A stretch of DNA of 58,499 bases from JBCDCB01 sp039182735 (GTDB lineage: Bacteria; Planctomycetota; Phycisphaerae; Phycisphaerales; UBA1924), in contig JBCDCB010000016.1 in NCBI GenBank assembly GCA_039182735.1, forward strand, positions 1 through 58,499. The letters are read 5' to 3'. Positions 44,006 through 53,154 of the stretch are shown here, piece by piece; the first letter of the stretch is position 1, and every line of letters begins with the position of its first letter. A model generated the notes under the pieces. That model made no database searches. It was not told where the DNA came from and saw only the letters and a list, made by a program, of their open reading frames with translations. A program made the position numbers and the translations under genes.

Positions 44006-46346
44006 GCAGTTCACCGAGGTGTGTGCTCGGCTCGCCGACCTCCCACGGCTGGCGCAGCAGCGCCAGCAGCGCGTCGGCGGCCTCTTGCCAGTTCGCCGGC
44101 ATCTGTACCGCACCGATGTTGTTCAGCACAGGATCCTCGTGCTCCGGCTGCATTTTCTCGAAGGGCCACGCGTGGAACAGCAGCGACGCGCCCGACGCGC
44201 CCTGAAACTCCGCACGCGAACGCCTGGCAATCTCCGGAAGCTCGATGTCGTGCAACGCGACCCATGCGCCCGGCTTCAGCGCGTGCAGCAGCGCGATCAT
44301 GTCAAGCGCCGGCGCGGGATGCCGGTGGTCCCCGTCGATGAAGGCGAAGTCAACGCTCCCCGCGGGCACCGATCGGGCGGCGTCCACCGCCGTGCTCCCC
44401 GGGCGCAGCTCGATCATCGCGCGAAGCTCGGGCGGCATGCCATCGATCGCCGCGCCCACCGCGTGCGCACGATCGAAGTAGCAGCGTTCGTCGAGGTCCA
44501 CGCTCACGATGCGCGTAGTCTGGTCGGCGGGTGTGAGGTGCGCGATCGCGTGCGCGAGGACACAGGTCGAAACGCCGGACGCGACACCAACTTCGACGAT
44601 CGTCGCCGGGCGGATGGCTTCGATGAGGTCCCACAGCAGCAGCGCATCGCGGTGGTTCACGTAGCCGCTCGCCCACTCGGGCGCAACGTAGGCCTGCGCG
44701 AACGCATCCAGCCACGCGCGTTGCTGGCGCAGGCCAAGCGCTTGGCGGTACCCGGCGAGCGTTTCGAGATGCTCTCGTCGCACGCGCACGGGCGCAGAAG
44801 GCGCCGTGCAGTCGCCGCAGCAGTACGTGCCGCAGCGCGCTCGTCGCACGCGCACGGGCGCAGAAGGCGCCTGTGATCGCGCTTCGTTGGAAGGCGACGT
44901 GCCGTCCACACAGAGCGTGTAGATCGGAACGACGGGTGCCTCGCAGGCCCCGAACATCTCGTGGATCCGGATCACGATCGCGCGCTCGTGCGCATCGGAT
45001 GATGGCACGATCGCGTCGATACGTTCGACGTACGCGCGCGCATCCGCAGGCGTCACGATGGGGATCCCGCGCAGCTCGACTGCCGGTGGCGCATCGTCGA
45101 TGATGCACACGATGTCTGGACGCGGGCGCCGGCGCGCGAAAGGCGAATCCTCCGACAGCAGCCATCGCGTGTGCCGACCGGCTCCGTAGAGCGCGATGCG
45201 TGTTGCATGTATGCGTTCGAGCTCGTCAAGCATACCGATGACGGCTCGTTCGCGCGCTTCGTCATACATCGCGCCGCCCGCGTTCGCGTCTTTCGAGGGC
45301 ATCATCTCACGTGCCGCTCGGCAGGCGCGCAGCCGGTCGGAGTCTTCCGACGACGGCAGACGCGCGAGCCAGTCTCGCCAGAAGGGTGAGCGATAGACGT
45401 GCGCACTGTCGCCGCTCGTGCACCATGCTTCGTAGCGCTCGGCGAACGCACCGGCTTCCGCTGGCCGACCGGTCACAAGCGCGTGCACGCAGCGGTGCGA
45501 CGCGACAACGGCCTCGCCGATGCCCGGCAGCCAGTGCTCCCAGTATTCGGCGGCTTCACTCCACTGATTGAAGTCGCTCGGCTGCGCGCACGCATCGTGC
45601 ATCCGAGTGCTCGGATCGGCGATGCACCGAAACGAGAGCGTCGGCGTGCCGCGCACGAGATCCAGCGGTTCGAAGCACTCACGCAGCGCCCACATGTGTG
45701 CGCTGAGCCAGGGGAGCAGGTCCATGAAGTCCTGTTGCACCAGGATCGAGCCCGGACGCATCCACCGCGCGAAGGCTCGGAGGATCGTTGTGTGTACGCC
45801 CCACGTCTTCGCTGCGTCTACAAAGAGCAACTCGATGGGCTCGCGTTCGGGGTACAGCGCCGCGAGTTCTGAGTCGTCCGCGCGATCCGGGAGCCAGCCC
45901 TTGCGGAGATCGAGCCGATGGAGTCGCGAAGTGTGCAGCGTGCGGTAAGTCGGCAGGAAGTCCTCTCCCGCCGCGAGCCCGAAGGGTTTCATCCACCAAC
46001 TCTCGACGATCCGTGGATCGCTCGGCATCTCGAACGCGTCGTACACGAGCATCGACGCATCGGCGAAGGGGCCGTGCGCCGGCGCGTGCCGGCGCCCCGC
46101 GTCGAGCGCCGCGGTCGAACCCCCGAGAAAGCACCCGAGTTCGACCACTCGTCCCGTACCGATGACCCGCGATCCCAGCCAGTGCAGGTAATCCAGCTCG
46201 CGCGGCGCGAGCATTGTGGGCGGCGCGTCCGTCGTGTCATACGCCAGGGCATCGCCGGGCTCGACGCGCATGCCGCCCGATCCCTCGGAGAGTTCGCCAT
46301 TCAGGCGCTCGCGCGGCAGAACGGGCTCACTCGCGCGCTCGTTCAT
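43989..46346 (-). CDS. Tandem methyltransferase with central shared module
   Basis: A 785-residue protein with two SAM-dependent domains. The first (about residues 50-260) has RVVELGCFLGGSTAAL and LLFVDAAKTWG. The shared module occupies ~380-475 (IALYGAGRHTRWL, CIIDDAPP, GIPIVTPADA, AIVPSSDAHERA). A low-complexity linker with a duplicated SAPVRVRR and a cysteine cluster RCGTYCCGDC follows, and then the second domain (~540-785) with IVEVGVASGVSTCVL, IVSVDLD and FAFIDGDHRH. Both domains resemble sugar or small-molecule O-methyltransferases. It is the only island gene on the minus strand. The ATG at 46346 has GGAG upstream. Confidence 0.82.
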   Translation of the reverse strand: MNERASEPVLPRERLNGELSEGSGGMRVEPGDALAYDTTDAPPTMLAPRELDYLHWLGSRVIGTGRVVELGCFLGGSTAALDAGRRHAPAHGPFADASMLVYDAFEMPSDPRIVESWWMKPFGLAAGEDFLPTYRTLHTSRLHRLDLRKGWLPDRADDSELAALYPEREPIELLFVDAAKTWGVHTTILRAFARWMRPGSILVQQDFMDLLPWLSAHMWALRECFEPLDLVRGTPTLSFRCIADPSTRMHDACAQPSDFNQWSEAAEYWEHWLPGIGEAVVASHRCVHALVTGRPAEAGAFAERYEAWCTSGDSAHVYRSPFWRDWLARLPSSEDSDRLRACRAAREMMPSKDANAGGAMYDEARERAVIGMLDELERIHATRIALYGAGRHTRWLLSEDSPFARRRPRPDIVCIIDDAPPAVELRGIPIVTPADARAYVERIDAIVPSSDAHERAIVIRIHEMFGACEAPVVPIYTLCVDGTSPSNEARSQAPSAPVRVRRARCGTYCCGDCTAPSAPVRVRREHLETLAGYRQALGLRQQRAWLDAFAQAYVAPEWASGYVNHRDALLLWDLIEAIRPATIVEVGVASGVSTCVLAHAIAHLTPADQTTRIVSVDLDERCYFDRAHAVGAAIDGMPPELRAMIELRPGSTAVDAARSVPAGSVDFAFIDGDHRHPAPALDMIALLHALKPGAWVALHDIELPEIARRSRAEFQGASGASLLFHAWPFEKMQPEHEDPVLNNIGAVQMPANWQEAADALLALLRQPWEVGEPSTHLGELLSVPS
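44774..44871. repeat. In-frame 32-base direct repeat in the tandem methyltransferase
   Basis: An identical 32-base stretch occurs at 44774-44805 and 44840-44871, 66 bases apart and in the same reading frame. It encodes the repeated linker peptide APSAPVRVRR on either side of a cysteine cluster. It may mark the joint where the second methyltransferase domain was fused. Confidence 0.75.
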
Positions 46347-46433
46347 CGGGCTTGCTCCACGTCGATCATCCATCGCTTCATGCGGTACCGTACCGCTGCG
46401 GCGAAGGACGCGCCGCGAGCGGAGTGGCACGGG

Positions 46434-48878
46434 ATGCGGACGCGGGAAGACACCTCACTCGGATCCGGCGCTCGGGTCGCCAGCGACGCCGAACTCGCGA
46501 GTCTTGCCGAGTCGTCACGCGGGTGGGAACTCGCCGAAGCCTGCGCCTTGCGTCTCGCGGAAGAATCGCAAGACGAGACGGCGACGGTCTTTCTCGCCTT
46601 GGCAGGCTGCCTGATCCGTTGCCCGGAACTCGCGATGCACGCGATCGAAGGGGTCGAGTCGCCCGATGCGGAAGAGATCCGTGCGATCGCCGGTACGCTG
46701 CCGACCACACGAATGATGCCCGGCGCGATCGTCGCGAACTGCAGGGCCAACCTCGACGCGCTCGGAAACGGGAGTCGCAATGGGCTCGAGTCGGACTTCG
46801 AGGCGTGGGCGTCCGATGTGCGTGAAGCGCGCCGCGCCTTCTTCCGCACCGATCGTGGCAACGTCATCGTTCGGCGAGGGAACACGCTCGACTCGTGGGA
46901 TTGGCTGCGCGACGAACGTGGGCTCGCCAATGCCGTCAATCTCGGGTTCGAGGCGGTCACGGATCGATCGAGCGTGAACGACTGCCCGGGGGTGTTGGTG
47001 GTTGCGCACGCCGCGCCGCCGTGGCTGCTCGAGCGGGTGCTCGGTGCGATCGGTAGCGGTGCGCAGGGCTACCGCCCTCGGGTTTATGCGGTGCACGACG
47101 GCGATCCGAGCCTCGTGCTCGACGCGCTCGGCGTGACACGGTTCTCGTGTGTGAACCTTCGTCTGATGACACGTGCGCAGCTCTCGACGGAACTCGAGTC
47201 GCTCTGGCGCTGGCGCTTGCCGAATCGGGCGATCGGTCCCGTCGCGGCTCGCGCAGCGCTGCAGCCGATGATCGACAAAGCCCGCGCCGTGCAGCAACGC
47301 GCAGCGGATCGGCTCTCGGCGGCGGTCTCCGAGAAGCGGCGCGCGCGCGACCGGTCGTTCTACGGGGATCGCTTCACGCATGCCGAGGGTGTGCGTGCAC
47401 TGCTGCCTGTCACGCGATACTCGAGCTACGTGCGTCATGCCGCGGAGGATCTCGCGGGCGCGATCGAACGCGCGGGCGATCAGGCCCGCGTCCTCATGGA
47501 GCCCGCGCCCGATCTTCGCCCCAGCGCCGCGCACGAGCTCGAGGCGCACCTGGAGTTCGATCCGGATGTGATCATCGTGCCGAACTGGCCACGCGCACGG
47601 CGCGCCAGCGCTACGCCGGGCGCGGTGCCCTTCGTGTGCTGGGTGCAAGACATGCTCGGGCACCTCTTCGATCCGCGCATTGGCACCGCGCAGTCGGAGC
47701 TCGACTTTACCGCGGGGCTCGTCAACGGCGCGCTCGTCCGCGACTTCGGCTATCCGCTCGATCGCGTCACCTTCCAGACCACGCCTGCGTGCCCCGTCAA
47801 GTTTCACAACGCAGCGATCGATCCCCAGCGCGCCGAGCGATTCGCCTGCGACGTCGCGTATGTGAGCCATCAGAGCGAGCCGATCGATCGCTTTCTTGAT
47901 CGTCTTCTTGCGCGGGCGACGAGCGATGCGGAATCGCGTCTCGTTCGAGCCATCGCCCACGAAGTGACCGCGCGCATCGACGCCATCGACCGACCGAGCG
48001 TGTGGGACTTCACGTACCAAGCCTTCGAGGATCTCACCCGCGCGGGCATCAGCGAGACGCTCGGCGAGTCGCACGCCGGCGGCATGCAGGTCGCCCACAC
48101 CCTGTCCCAACTCACCATGCCGATCGCGGAGCGGGTGTTCCGCCACACGATGCTCCGCTGGGCGCACGAGGCTTGCGAGCAATGCGGGCTGCGCTTGGCG
48201 ATCTACGGAAAGGGGTGGGAGCGAACGGAGTTCGCGGAGTTCGCGCGAGGGGACGTCGATCACGCCGAGGACTTGCGAGCCTGCTACGCCAGCGCACGAT
48301 GCCACCTGCACGGATCGCTGAGTTCCAACGCGCACCAACGTGTCTTCGAGTGTGCGCTCGCGGGCGGGCTGATGCTCCGGCGCGGACCCTCTCCGGACGC
48401 GCCGACGATCCTCCAGGGCGTGCGCCAACGACTTGCCGAGCAGCCGATCAACATCGAAAACGACGGCCGGCGTGGCTACCGCATCGCGCACGAGTCAATG
48501 CTGCTCGAACCGCATGCGCACGGACACTGCGTGCGCCGACTCGACAGCGTGCTGGAGCGCGGGCGCACCGGGCTTTTCGAGCGCAACGGTGTGGAGTACC
48601 GCGCTGAGTGGATCGATGTCGATGCGGAGCGAGCCCATCGCGCGTGGGCACCGTCGATCCCTCTTGAACAGTTCCCGGATTGGTCGTTCGACGATGCGCA
48701 CGAATCGCGGTTCTCCACGCGGGACGAACTGCACGCGCTGATCGTTCGCGGCGTGGAGAACGACGGCTGGCGCACATCCCAAGCCGCGCATCACCGAGCG
48801 CGGGCGCTCGCGTACAACACCACCGATGCATTTTGGCGCCGTCTCCGCGGGTTTCTAACGCGGAGTCTCTCGACGTGA
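46434..48878 (+). CDS. Large CgeB-like glycosyltransferase
   Basis: A protein of about 814 residues with the C-terminal half of a GT-B transferase of the CgeB/DUF3880 type: DPDVIIVPNWPRAR, VCWVQDMLGHLFDP, then LRLAIYGKGWERTEFAEFARG and the donor-site CHLHGSLSSNAHQRVFECALAGGLML. The N-terminal ~300 residues are unlike anything I recognise. I prefer the ATG at 46434 with GGAG nine bases before it; ATG 46380 is an alternative adding 18 residues. It diverges from the tandem methyltransferase and overlaps the next gene by GTGA. The shared module is not evident here. Confidence 0.75.
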   Translation: MRTREDTSLGSGARVASDAELASLAESSRGWELAEACALRLAEESQDETATVFLALAGCLIRCPELAMHAIEGVESPDAEEIRAIAGTLPTTRMMPGAIVANCRANLDALGNGSRNGLESDFEAWASDVREARRAFFRTDRGNVIVRRGNTLDSWDWLRDERGLANAVNLGFEAVTDRSSVNDCPGVLVVAHAAPPWLLERVLGAIGSGAQGYRPRVYAVHDGDPSLVLDALGVTRFSCVNLRLMTRAQLSTELESLWRWRLPNRAIGPVAARAALQPMIDKARAVQQRAADRLSAAVSEKRRARDRSFYGDRFTHAEGVRALLPVTRYSSYVRHAAEDLAGAIERAGDQARVLMEPAPDLRPSAAHELEAHLEFDPDVIIVPNWPRARRASATPGAVPFVCWVQDMLGHLFDPRIGTAQSELDFTAGLVNGALVRDFGYPLDRVTFQTTPACPVKFHNAAIDPQRAERFACDVAYVSHQSEPIDRFLDRLLARATSDAESRLVRAIAHEVTARIDAIDRPSVWDFTYQAFEDLTRAGISETLGESHAGGMQVAHTLSQLTMPIAERVFRHTMLRWAHEACEQCGLRLAIYGKGWERTEFAEFARGDVDHAEDLRACYASARCHLHGSLSSNAHQRVFECALAGGLMLRRGPSPDAPTILQGVRQRLAEQPINIENDGRRGYRIAHESMLLEPHAHGHCVRRLDSVLERGRTGLFERNGVEYRAEWIDVDAERAHRAWAPSIPLEQFPDWSFDDAHESRFSTRDELHALIVRGVENDGWRTSQAAHHRARALAYNTTDAFWRRLRGFLTRSLST

Positions 48879-50479
48879 GCGTCCGCGTCGTCTCTGTTCA
48901 CGGTTGCCATGCGTTGAGCGGTGTGTCCACGTGGATCGCGCGCCTTCTTGAACACCCTTCGCCGCGTCACGCGTGGCACGCGATCGTCTGCGGGACCGAT
49001 GGCGAGCACGCATCCATGCCGGTTTTTCCCGGAGAAAGCAGCGATCGGCTCATGCGCGTCGTGTGGAGCGGCGACCCGCACGACGCCGCCACGCGTATCG
49101 AAGCCCTCGACCGTGCGCTGTCGGCGATGCGCGCTGACATCGTGATACCGAACTACTTGCCCGAGGCCTTCGCGGCGAGTCTGCTCGGGCGCGCGCACGG
49201 GCGACGCACGCTCGGCGTGTGCCACTCGCGAGACGCGTGGTACCTCGAGCTCTTCGAGAACGCCGGGCCTGCCCTTGACGGTGCGTGGGCGGTGAGCGAC
49301 GAATGCCGCCGGCTCATCGCGACCACGTTGTCGGACGACGCGCTCACCCTGTCCGCGCCGTACGGCACGCGCATCCCGGCGACTGCGCCAGCGCTTGCGC
49401 CAATCAGCGGCAGTACGTCACCGATCCGGCTGCTTTACCTCGGGCGGCTCGATTCGATGCAGAAGCGCGTGTCGCGTCTCGTCGCGGTCGTCGCATCGCT
49501 CGAAACACTCGGGGTACCGTTCACGCTCACGATCGCGGGGGATGGGCCAGAACGTCCCGTGTTGGAACGCGCGTTCCGCGGAAACGATCACGTGCGCATG
49601 CTCGGCGCCGTTGATGCAAGCAAGACGCCGCGCTTGCTCGAGGAATCGCATTGCCTCGTGCTGGTCAGCGCGTACGAGGGCACGCCTCTCGCGGCGGTCG
49701 AGGCGCTCGCGCTCGGTCGCCCGCTCCTCATCACCGACGGTTGCGGCGGTGTGTGCGACGCGGTCCGCGAGCACGAGTGCGGCATTGTTGTCGCGCAGCG
49801 CGATCCGGAGGCGATGGCTCAAGCAATCGCGCGTCTCGCACGCGATCCGCGCCTGCTCGGCACGATGGCGCACAACGCGTATGTGTGTGCGAAGGAACGC
49901 TTCGACTTCGACACTCATGCCACGCGGCTCGACTCGTTCGTTGACACACTGCTCATGCGCGAAACCGTCGTCGAGCGGAAGCATTGGGAATCGCTCGTTG
50001 CCTGCGCAGGCCTTGCCGCGAAGCGCGGTCGCGACGACCTGCCCGCCGATGCGCTCGAACGCTACCGCTATCGCCTCGACCCGAACGGTCGGCTGGGTGA
50101 TATGCGTGGCGTGCGCGCCCGCCCGCGGATGGGCGAGCGACTGCTCCGCGATGCGATCGATGAACTCAGCGATCTGGGGGCGTCGCGCATCGGCATCTTC
50201 CCCGCGGGGCGTCACTCCGAGCGGGTCGGTTCGGTCGCCGAGGGTGATTCCCGCATCGTCTGCTTCATCGATGAGGCGCCGTGCGTGGAGGTGCTTTACG
50301 ACAAGCCGGTGCGCACGCCGGGTGATGCGCTCGAGCGAGGGCTGGACGCGGTGGTGATCTCGTCGGATCAGTACGAAGGAATCCTCGAAGATCGTGCGCG
50401 CGCATGGGCCGGCGAGCGGCCGGTGCGGACGCTGTATGTCCCGATCCGCATCGCGATGGATGAACGGGCTCGTTCGTGA
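48875..50479 (+). CDS. Family 4 glycosyltransferase with C-terminal shared module
   Basis: A 534-residue protein. The GT4 domain (residues ~3-380) has VHGCHALSGVSTWIARLL, LLYLGRLDSMQKRVSRL, IAGDGPERPVLER and VSAYEGTPLAAVEALALGRP. Residues ~435-525 form the shared module in a more diverged shape: IGIFPAGRHSERV, CFIDEAPC, DKPVRTPGDALE and DAVVISSDQYEGI. Its N-terminus closely resembles the GT4 part of the 1108-residue protein (VGGVSVWSERM versus LSGVSTWIARL; QTQKRVFDL versus SMQKRVSRL), suggesting duplication within the island. The GTG start overlaps the preceding stop. Confidence 0.85.
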   Translation: MSVRVVSVHGCHALSGVSTWIARLLEHPSPRHAWHAIVCGTDGEHASMPVFPGESSDRLMRVVWSGDPHDAATRIEALDRALSAMRADIVIPNYLPEAFAASLLGRAHGRRTLGVCHSRDAWYLELFENAGPALDGAWAVSDECRRLIATTLSDDALTLSAPYGTRIPATAPALAPISGSTSPIRLLYLGRLDSMQKRVSRLVAVVASLETLGVPFTLTIAGDGPERPVLERAFRGNDHVRMLGAVDASKTPRLLEESHCLVLVSAYEGTPLAAVEALALGRPLLITDGCGGVCDAVREHECGIVVAQRDPEAMAQAIARLARDPRLLGTMAHNAYVCAKERFDFDTHATRLDSFVDTLLMRETVVERKHWESLVACAGLAAKRGRDDLPADALERYRYRLDPNGRLGDMRGVRARPRMGERLLRDAIDELSDLGASRIGIFPAGRHSERVGSVAEGDSRIVCFIDEAPCVEVLYDKPVRTPGDALERGLDAVVISSDQYEGILEDRARAWAGERPVRTLYVPIRIAMDERARS

Positions 50480-52239
50480 CCGCCGTGCTGGGTGTGCACC
50501 TGGGCCCGGCGCACGACACCGGCGCTGCGCTCGTGTACGAAGACGCGGGCGAGCTCCGCGCCGTTGCGATCGCCGAAGCGAGGCTGTCTCGGCGCAAGCA
50601 CAGCCGAGCGTTCCCGGGGCGAGCCATCGAGGTGTGCCTTAACGAAGTCGGGATCAGGCCAAGTGAACTCAGCGCCATTGTCATTGAAAAGAATCTCATC
50701 GATCGGAGCGTGCGCGGAATACAGCGTGTTGCACCGGACGAGGCGTGGCTGAACGATCCGAGCGAGCGCGCGTTCTTTGCGCGCACGGGTTCGGTGCCTG
50801 TCTACGAAGCGAATCACCATCTCGCCCACGCCGCGACGTGCTGGCACACTACGCGCTGGCCCGAAGACGGCGAGCCGGGTGCGCTGCTCGTGATCGACGG
50901 CCGCGGCAGCATGTGGGAGCCGCGTGTCACCGACGACGGGCCCGCGCTGCACACGTTCCCGCGGAACGACGACCTGCACACCCGCGAGCGCGATCCGAAC
51001 GATCGGCGGATCGTGCGCATCGCCAGCCGCGGCGAGACGCAGAGCGTGTTCCGTGCGCAAGGAAGATCGATCGCGCGAGAAGCAGTCTCGCTCCGCAGCG
51101 GCGTCGGGTTCTTCTATGTCTGGGTGACGCAGATGATCCTCGGCTTTGCGCACATGCACAGCGGGAAGTCCATGGGGCTCGCGGCGTACGGAGACGCCGA
51201 TCTCGAGCGGTTCCCGCGCATGCCCGACGATCTCTTCGATGGGATCGACACGGACTTCATCTCGTATATCCGCGAGCGCTTCGATGGAGGGCTCGCGTTC
51301 CCCATGCGCGGTGACCAACCGCCGACGGATCCGTACTTCGCGGGTGCCGCCGAGTGGGCGCAGCGGGAGCTCACGCGCGCCGTCGAGCATCTCTCGAGAT
51401 TCGCGCTCGGTGCGACGGGGGCGCGTCGGCTCGGGTACGCCGGCGGCGTCGCGCTCAACGTTGTCGCGAACCGGCACGTGCGAGACACGCTCGAGTCCGA
51501 CGGTTTGCTCGACGACATGTTCGTGCAGCCGGCGGCGAGCGACGAGGGGCTTGCGCTCGGATGCGCCTTGCTCGGCTATTACGACGTGTTGCGAGGCGTG
51601 CTGCCATTCCAGCGCGATCAGGTTTTCCTCGGCCCGAGCGCATCTGCGCGGCACGCGACAGAGGATCTCGTGCGCGTCGGCGGTGCGCGCACCAGCAGCT
51701 TGCCGGCGCGCGTCGCCGATCTGCTGCTCGATGGGAAGATTGTTGGCTGGGTGCAGTGGCGATCGGAGCACGGTCCGCGTGCGCTCGGCGCGCGTTCGAT
51801 CCTGTGCTGGCCACGCCCCGATTGGATGAAGGATCACCTCAACGCGCGTGTGAAGCACCGCGAGGCGTTCCGCCCATTCGCCCCGATTGTTCACGAGGCC
51901 CACGCGCACGACGTCTTCGACATCGACCGCCCGTCACCCCACATGCTCTTCAACGCGATGGTTCGTCCGGCGTACCGCGATCGCCTCCCGGCGATCACCC
52001 ACGCCGACGGGAGCGCACGCCTGCAAACTGTGAGCGAACGCGACAACCCGCCGCTGGCGTCGCTGCTGCGCGAGGTGCGCGCGCGAGACGGGGTTGGCGT
52101 CCTGCTCAACACGTCGTTCAACGACAACAACGAGCCAATCGTCGAAACTGTTTCGGACGCGCTCGATTGTTTCAAACGTACTGGTCTCGACGCGCTGATC
52201 TGCGGCGACGCTATCCTGCGCGCGGAACCCCCCGGGTGA
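50476..52239 (+). CDS. NodU/CmcH-family carbamoyltransferase (copy 2)
   Basis: A 587-residue paralog of the enzyme at 42275-44005. It has ANHHLAHAATCW at the metal site, LLVIDGRG, SGKSMGLAAYGD, YAGGVALNVVANR, SEHGPRALGARSILC and GVLLNTSFNDNNEPIVET. Long stretches match copy 1 nearly residue for residue (for example the 20 residues after the SEHGP motif), so the two arose by duplication. The presence of both implies two carbamoylation positions or two acceptors. GTG start overlapping the upstream gene; GTGA overlap with the next gene. Confidence 0.93.
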   Translation: MTAVLGVHLGPAHDTGAALVYEDAGELRAVAIAEARLSRRKHSRAFPGRAIEVCLNEVGIRPSELSAIVIEKNLIDRSVRGIQRVAPDEAWLNDPSERAFFARTGSVPVYEANHHLAHAATCWHTTRWPEDGEPGALLVIDGRGSMWEPRVTDDGPALHTFPRNDDLHTRERDPNDRRIVRIASRGETQSVFRAQGRSIAREAVSLRSGVGFFYVWVTQMILGFAHMHSGKSMGLAAYGDADLERFPRMPDDLFDGIDTDFISYIRERFDGGLAFPMRGDQPPTDPYFAGAAEWAQRELTRAVEHLSRFALGATGARRLGYAGGVALNVVANRHVRDTLESDGLLDDMFVQPAASDEGLALGCALLGYYDVLRGVLPFQRDQVFLGPSASARHATEDLVRVGGARTSSLPARVADLLLDGKIVGWVQWRSEHGPRALGARSILCWPRPDWMKDHLNARVKHREAFRPFAPIVHEAHAHDVFDIDRPSPHMLFNAMVRPAYRDRLPAITHADGSARLQTVSERDNPPLASLLREVRARDGVGVLLNTSFNDNNEPIVETVSDALDCFKRTGLDALICGDAILRAEPPG

Positions 52240-53123
52240 ACACGTGCGTGATCATCCCGACCCGTCGAGGCGATTCGCCCACGCTGCACGCGTGCCTCTC
52301 GGCGCTGCCGAGTGATGCGCAGGTCATCGTCTCGATAGACGACGAGCACGCGCCGGAGCCGGACGTGGCTCGCTTTGAGTGCGCACGCGTGGTGCGCGGT
52401 CCGAACGCGGGTCCCGCGGCGGCGCGCAACCGCGCGATCGAACACATCGACCGCGATGCCGTTCTGTTTCTGAACGACGATGTCGTCCCGGAAGTCAGCT
52501 GTGTCGAACATCATGTTCGTGCGCACGCCGAAGGCGGCCGTCCATCTCTCTTCATCGGCGACGCGCCGTGGGACTTCGGGCGAACGCCCGCCGTGATCGA
52601 CCGCCTTGTGAGCGAGACGCCCGTCGTCTTCTTCTATAGCACCATGGGCGAGCACGGCCCGACGCACGACTGGGGCTATCGCCACGCGTGGACACTGAAT
52701 CTCTCGCTTCCGGTATCGCTGATGCAACGGTTCGACGAGCGACTGCGCTATCCCATGCTTGACGACATCGAGTGGGCGTACCGCGTCACGCGCGGCGGCA
52801 CGCCGGTGCGCTTTCTGCCGGGCGGGCGCGTGACGCACCTGCACCGCCCGCTCTACACAGCGCAGACGCTGTGGCAGCGCGAGCGCCTCTTCGGCAGTCA
52901 ATGCCGCGTGCTGCGACGGATCAACCCCGCGTGTGCATATGACTTATTCGGCAACCTTGACGAGCCCGCGTGGCTGCACCGCGATGCCGATGGGCAAGCC
53001 GCGTTCGCTTCGTTCGAGCGGATTGCTGAGCGGCCCGGCGTGGGTGTGGACATCGAAGAGGTCTTCGATGCGTGCCGCCCGTGGCGCGAGGCGGCGAGGC
53101 GAGAAGGGTGGCACACGACTTGA
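52236..53123 (+). CDS. Family 2 glycosyltransferase
   Basis: A 295-residue GT-A enzyme. The N-terminus has NTCVIIPTRRGDSPTL, then GPNAGPAAARNRAI and the metal-binding FLNDDVVPE. The acceptor part has LDDIEWAYRVTRGGTPVRFLPGG and THLHR. No membrane segment is present. It is the last gene of the glycan island, starting at a GTG that overlaps the carbamoyltransferase stop. The tRNA-Glu remnant lies 31 bases downstream, so this gene sits right at the likely island or chromosome boundary. Confidence 0.87.
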   Translation: MNTCVIIPTRRGDSPTLHACLSALPSDAQVIVSIDDEHAPEPDVARFECARVVRGPNAGPAAARNRAIEHIDRDAVLFLNDDVVPEVSCVEHHVRAHAEGGRPSLFIGDAPWDFGRTPAVIDRLVSETPVVFFYSTMGEHGPTHDWGYRHAWTLNLSLPVSLMQRFDERLRYPMLDDIEWAYRVTRGGTPVRFLPGGRVTHLHRPLYTAQTLWQRERLFGSQCRVLRRINPACAYDLFGNLDEPAWLHRDADGQAAFASFERIAERPGVGVDIEEVFDACRPWREAARREGWHTT

Positions 53124-53154
53124 CAAAGCCCACGCCTCTCGACGCGGGCCAAAG

